This document shows positions 8,104 through 10,420 of a DNA stretch of 10,420 nucleotides, one piece after another (positions within the stretch are counted from its first letter, which is position 1; each line of letters opens with the position of its first letter). The notes under the pieces are model-generated. The model did not search any database. It was not told the DNA's origin and saw only the letters and a program-made list of their open reading frames with translations. Where the stretch lies: positions 1 to 10,420 of the forward strand of contig JAIRKS010000177.1 of assembly GCA_031259905.1 (NCBI GenBank). Reading direction: 5' to 3'. The stretch comes from Odoribacteraceae bacterium (GTDB taxonomy: Bacteria; Bacteroidota; Bacteroidia; Bacteroidales; Marinifilaceae). Both the position numbers and the translations under genes were made by a program.

Positions 8104-9267
8104 TTAGCGTTCATCGATAACAACAGTACCGGACTTGACCGAGCAATCCACGTCGTAAAGCAGCGAGAACGTCTCCATCACCCGCTCGATCTCCTCGAAC
8201 AACACGAGCTTCCCGGCTATTCTTTTCCCCGCGACCTTCCGCGAGCAGGCGATAGACACGTTGTAATAGCGGCCCAGGCGTTGCAGTACCTCCTGCATCG
8301 TCTCGCCCTTGAACAGCAAGAAGCCGTCTTTCCACGAGATGTACTCGCGCGCGTCCACCTCCTCGACCACGCGCCGCTCCCCGTGCACGACGAGCCGCTG
8401 GCCCGGCAAAAGCGCCACACTCTCCTCGCCCGTCGACACGCGCACGCTCCCCTCCACCAGCACGACGAAGTGCTCCTCCTCTCCCGCGCGGGCGACGACG
8501 GCGAATCGCGTACCCGTCGCGTCTACCGCCAGGCGAGGCGTCTCGACGCGGAACGGTCGCGCGACGTCCCTTGCCACCTCGACGTAGACCTCTCCCTCCG
8601 CCCGCACCGCGCGCTCGCCCGTGCCGAAGTCGAGGGGGAAGTGCAACGTGCTGCCGGGGCCAACCCACGCGCGCGTACCGTCGGACAGCACGACGACAGC
8701 GCGACGGCCAAGGGGGACGACCAGCCGGTTGCCCGGGCACGCCCGCGGGACGGTCACCCTTCGCGGCTCCACCCCATCCCGCCGCGACGTCGTGACGCCC
8801 CCCGCGTCGCACGTGATCAGCGCGTCATTATCCACCTCGATCACCCCCGCGTTGCCCGTCAACAGCACGATCTCCCGCGCCTCCTCCACCGCGCTGCCGA
8901 CGAGCAGGTAATCGTCCCCCGCGTCCGCGAGCGTCCCGCGCAACAGCGCCACCCCGGCAGCGCAGCACGAGAGGAACATCACCGCCGCGCTAACGGCAAA
9001 AACTCTCCGCGAACGGCGCCGCGCGCGCACGCTCTCCTCGACGCGCGCCCACAACCGCTCCAGGTCGCCGCGCGCGGGCCGGTAATCGTTCAGCCGTGCC
9101 TGCCGGGCGACGAGCCGCGCCGTTTCGATTGCCTCCCGCTCGCCCTCGTTCGCCCGCGCGAACTCCTCCCACGACGCGTCGCCCGACAGGCAGCGCCGCG
9201 TGAACGAATGGTCGCGTAACCATTTCCATGCAGTACCCGTGATCTTAACGTGAGTCATCGCTTTCAT
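8104..9267 (-). CDS. FecR-type anti-sigma factor (inner membrane)
   Basis: The 387-residue protein has the standard Bacteroidota FecR layout. A cytoplasmic N-terminal part (1-88), which should hold the sigma factor, ends in an Arg-rich RARRRSRR. One membrane span follows at about 89-109. A periplasmic FecR domain covers about 180-275, with the family landmarks VVLSDGTRAWVGPGSTLHFP and GEVYVEVARDVARPFRVET. A DUF4974-like C-terminal domain covers about 310-385 and begins YISWKDGFLLFKGETMQEVL. It probably docks the STN domain of the SusC-like protein. Genes are ordered sigma, FecR, susC. The ATG at 9267 is used; a second ATG three codons in (9258) would serve equally. The coding sequence is very GC-rich and leaves long antisense frames open, which are not genes. 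The link to the adjacent sigma factor and transporter is inferred from order and domain content. Confidence 0.93.
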   Translation of the reverse strand: MKAMTHVKITGTAWKWLRDHSFTRRCLSGDASWEEFARANEGEREAIETARLVARQARLNDYRPARGDLERLWARVEESVRARRRSRRVFAVSAAVMFLSCCAAGVALLRGTLADAGDDYLLVGSAVEEAREIVLLTGNAGVIEVDNDALITCDAGGVTTSRRDGVEPRRVTVPRACPGNRLVVPLGRRAVVVLSDGTRAWVGPGSTLHFPLDFGTGERAVRAEGEVYVEVARDVARPFRVETPRLAVDATGTRFAVVARAGEEEHFVVLVEGSVRVSTGEESVALLPGQRLVVHGERRVVEEVDAREYISWKDGFLLFKGETMQEVLQRLGRYYNVSIACSRKVAGKRIAGKLVLFEEIERVMETFSLLYDVDCSVKSGTVVIDER

Positions 9268-9314
9268 TTCTATTAAAAACGCGCGAGGGGAGAAAATGAC
9301 CCCGCGCTCGCGGG

Positions 9315-9331
9315 AAAAACCGGCGCGCGCC
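9315..9331 (-). terminator. Possible attenuator between sigma and anti-sigma genes
   Basis: In the 84-bp gap (9268-9351), the minus strand shows the self-complementary GGCGCGCGCC (9331-9322), then GG and TTTTT (9319-9315). A second hairpin, CCCGCG-AG-CGCGGG (9314-9301), follows at once. The first resembles a short intrinsic terminator and might reduce read-through from the sigma gene into the anti-sigma gene. In such GC-rich sequence, chance self-complementarity is common, so this is tentative. Confidence 0.27.
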
Positions 9332-9351
9332 CCCCGCCGACGCGAGAAAAG

Positions 9352-9930
9352 CTACCAGGAAGGGGGCGGGACGCGCTCCATACCCCGCGCCGTGAGATGG
9401 GAAAGAATGTAGAGCAGCGCGAGCGGGAGGTGGCGACCGCGCAGCAGGTCTACCGCGCGGTAGACGAGCTTCCGCGCCGACTTCGGGCGGATGTCGAGCA
9501 GCGCGGCGATCTCCTCGAAACCGAGCTCGCACGTGTACCGCAGGTAAATCGCCTCGCGCTGCCGGTCGGTGAGCTCCAGCAACATCTCCTCCACCAGCCG
9601 CGCGACGGCTCGCCGCTCCTCCTCGTCGGCGATCACCTCGAAGCCGTCCACGCGGACGGCGAACCCGGCCTCGTCCACCTCGTCGAGCGTCCCGTCGTGC
9701 CTCTTCTTCCTTTTCATCGACAGCAGGCGATTCTTCAGGCACGCCAGCAGGTAAAACTTGCCGTCGTCGCCCTCCCTCGCCCCGCGCTCCCGCTCGATCA
9801 AGTGGAGGAACACGTCGTGGATGGCATCCTCCAGCTCCTCCTTGTCCACCCCGAACGCCATGCCGTACGAGAACAACTCGCGCGCGTGCTGCTCGTATAA
9901 TCGCTTGTAAACGTGTAGATCTTTATTCAC
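9352..9930 (-). CDS. ECF-type RNA polymerase sigma factor (sigma-70 family)
   Basis: The 192-residue product contains sigma region 2 at about 8-75, including LEDAIHDVFLHLIE. Region 4 is at about 113-166: LTDRQREAIYLRYTCELGFEE, then the helix-turn-helix IAALLDIRPKSARKLVYRAV. There is no region 1 or 3, which defines the ECF group. It should direct RNA polymerase to the susC-like promoter once released by the FecR protein encoded next. An upstream ATG at 9996 is in frame but lies between the -33 and -7 boxes of the promoter at 9984-10014, so it would not be in the transcript. The GTG at 9930 gives MNKDLHVYKRLYEQHAREL, a normal start and length for Bacteroidota ECF factors. A hydrophobic tail (LPLALLYILSHL, 168-179) follows region 4; its role is unclear. 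Confidence 0.92.
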   Translation of the reverse strand: MNKDLHVYKRLYEQHARELFSYGMAFGVDKEELEDAIHDVFLHLIERERGAREGDDGKFYLLACLKNRLLSMKRKKRHDGTLDEVDEAGFAVRVDGFEVIADEEERRAVARLVEEMLLELTDRQREAIYLRYTCELGFEEIAALLDIRPKSARKLVYRAVDLLRGRHLPLALLYILSHLTARGMERVPPPSW

Positions 9931-9983
9931 CCTATTCTCTTTAGATTGCTGACCTTTCCAGCCCTTCACGTTCCCCGTTCCCG

Positions 9984-10014
9984 CGAATATAACCATGTTT
10001 GTTTTATTTACAAA
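9984..10014 (-). promoter_or_regulatory. Bacteroidales-type promoter of the sigma-factor gene
   Basis: Minus-strand TTTG (10014-10011), a 19-nt spacer and TATATTCG (9991-9984) match the Bacteroides -33 TTTG / -7 TAnnTTTG pattern with one mismatch in total. Transcription should start near 9977, leaving about 46 nt of leader before the GTG at 9930. This placement decides the start codon, because it puts the in-frame ATG at 9996 upstream of the transcript. Confidence 0.7.
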
Positions 10015-10015
10015 C
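9997..10015. promoter_or_regulatory. Inverted repeat over the sigma -33 box (operator candidate)
   Basis: GTTTGT (9997-10002) and ACAAAC (10010-10015) form a perfect 6-bp dyad separated by seven A/T bases, in an AT-rich island. One arm covers the -33 box and the other lies in the spacer. A dimeric regulator bound here would block or contact RNA polymerase. It does not match the E. coli Crp or Fnr consensus. It may also be chance in AT-rich DNA. Confidence 0.35.
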
Positions 10016-10043
10016 GTTCACCGCTCGCCGCGGAACCATCGCG

Positions 10044-10420
10044 CCGGGAAGCCCTCGCCGGGTGGAAAACCTGTCGCGCTCGCTCGAGACGATTTCCGAC
10101 TACTCCGCCACCGTCCCGTAGGGTTACGGGAAGCTTTCCGACTGCTCCGCCGACGTGTCGCGCATGCGCGAGACGATTTCCGACTACTCCGCCGGGGTGT
10201 CGCACGCGTGCGAGACGATTTCCGACTAGTCGGAAACCTTGTCGCACGCGCGCGAGACGATTTCCGACTAGTCGGAAACCTTGTCGCACGCGCGCGAGAC
10301 GATTTCCGACTAGTCGGAAACCTTGTCGCGCATGCGCGAGACGATTTCCGACTAGTCGGAAACCTTGTCGCGCATGCGCGAGACGATTTCCGACTAGTCG
10401 GAAACCTTGTCGCACGCGTG
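10044..10420. repeat. Tandem array of a 42-bp unit with two alternating palindromes
   Basis: Nine copies of a 42-bp unit start at 10044, 10086, 10128, 10170, 10212, 10254, 10296, 10338 and 10380. The last is cut by the window edge and the first is degenerate. Five distal units (10212 onward) carry the perfect 18-bp palindrome TTTCCGACTAGTCGGAAA at 10219-10236, 10261-10278, 10303-10320, 10345-10362 and 10387-10404. In the three before them its right arm is replaced by a CTCCGCC-type sequence. A second 14-bp dyad spans each unit junction, as TCGCGCATGCGCGA, TCGCACGCGTGCGA or TCGCACGCGCGCGA. Dyad centres are 21 bp apart throughout. Because 42 is a multiple of three, reading frames stay open on both strands, but I see no sign of coding. 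Function unknown. Confidence 0.95.
10115..10130. repeat. Hairpin replacing the 14-bp dyad in a divergent unit
   Basis: CCCGTA (10115-10120), GGGT, TACGGG (10125-10130) form a perfect 6-bp stem with a 4-nt loop. Its centre (10122.5) falls exactly where the 14-bp dyad is centred in the other units, although the sequence is unrelated. Confidence 0.8.

Noticed and set aside
8281..9219. Plus-strand frame (312 residues) antisense to the fecR-like gene
   Set aside because: It is an Arg/His/Pro/Ala-rich shadow of a very GC-rich gene.
10008..10415. Minus-strand 135-residue frame with a repeated GFRLVGNRL motif
   Set aside because: It follows from a 42-bp unit being a multiple of three. Other frames on both strands are also open, it ends inside the sigma -33 box, and the sequence is better explained by the palindromic DNA repeat.
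10044..10420. CRISPR array
   Set aside because: Units are contiguous 42-bp repeats with no unique spacers, and there are no cas genes.

Overview
The window looks like the chromosome of a Bacteroidota member, most likely order Bacteroidales, with unusually GC-rich genes. The signs are a SusC/SusD pair, a DUF1735 lipoprotein, a 2[4Fe-4S] ferredoxin and a Crp/Fnr regulator of types common in that order. Start codons mostly lack Shine-Dalgarno sequences, and promoter-like sites fit the Bacteroides pattern (TTTG, about 19-20 nt, TAnnTTTG). Species is not claimed. Every gene I support lies on the minus strand, so transcription runs from high to low coordinates.

Right to left: 10044-10420 holds a tandem array of a 42-bp unit that runs off the window. 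Next comes a good promoter (9984-10014) for an ECF sigma factor (9352-9930, GTG start), then a FecR-type anti-sigma factor (8104-9267). After that come a SusC-type TonB-dependent transporter with an N-terminal STN signalling domain (4618-8004), a SusD-type lipoprotein (2755-4605) and a two-DUF1735-domain surface lipoprotein (1381-2739). The last three are 12 and 15 bp apart and surely form one operon. Together the five genes form a complete outer-membrane uptake and trans-envelope signalling locus. The SusC/D pair and DUF1735 protein would bind and import a glycan-like ligand. The STN domain would report occupancy to FecR, which would free the sigma factor to raise transcription. No glycan-degrading enzyme is encoded in the window, so the ligand cannot be named.

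Left of this locus lie two housekeeping-type genes. The ferredoxin (1103-1273) has its own promoter and a very clear intrinsic terminator. The Crp/Fnr-family regulator (268-987) follows. At the left edge is the first part of a probable IS4-family transposase (1-104), which runs out of the window.

The most unusual element is the 42-bp array. Each unit carries two different dyad-symmetric sequences, one of 18 bp and one of 14 bp. Their centres alternate every 21 bp, about two helical turns. The 14-bp dyad changes sequence between units while mostly keeping its symmetry. The array ends about 30 bp upstream of the sigma-factor promoter.
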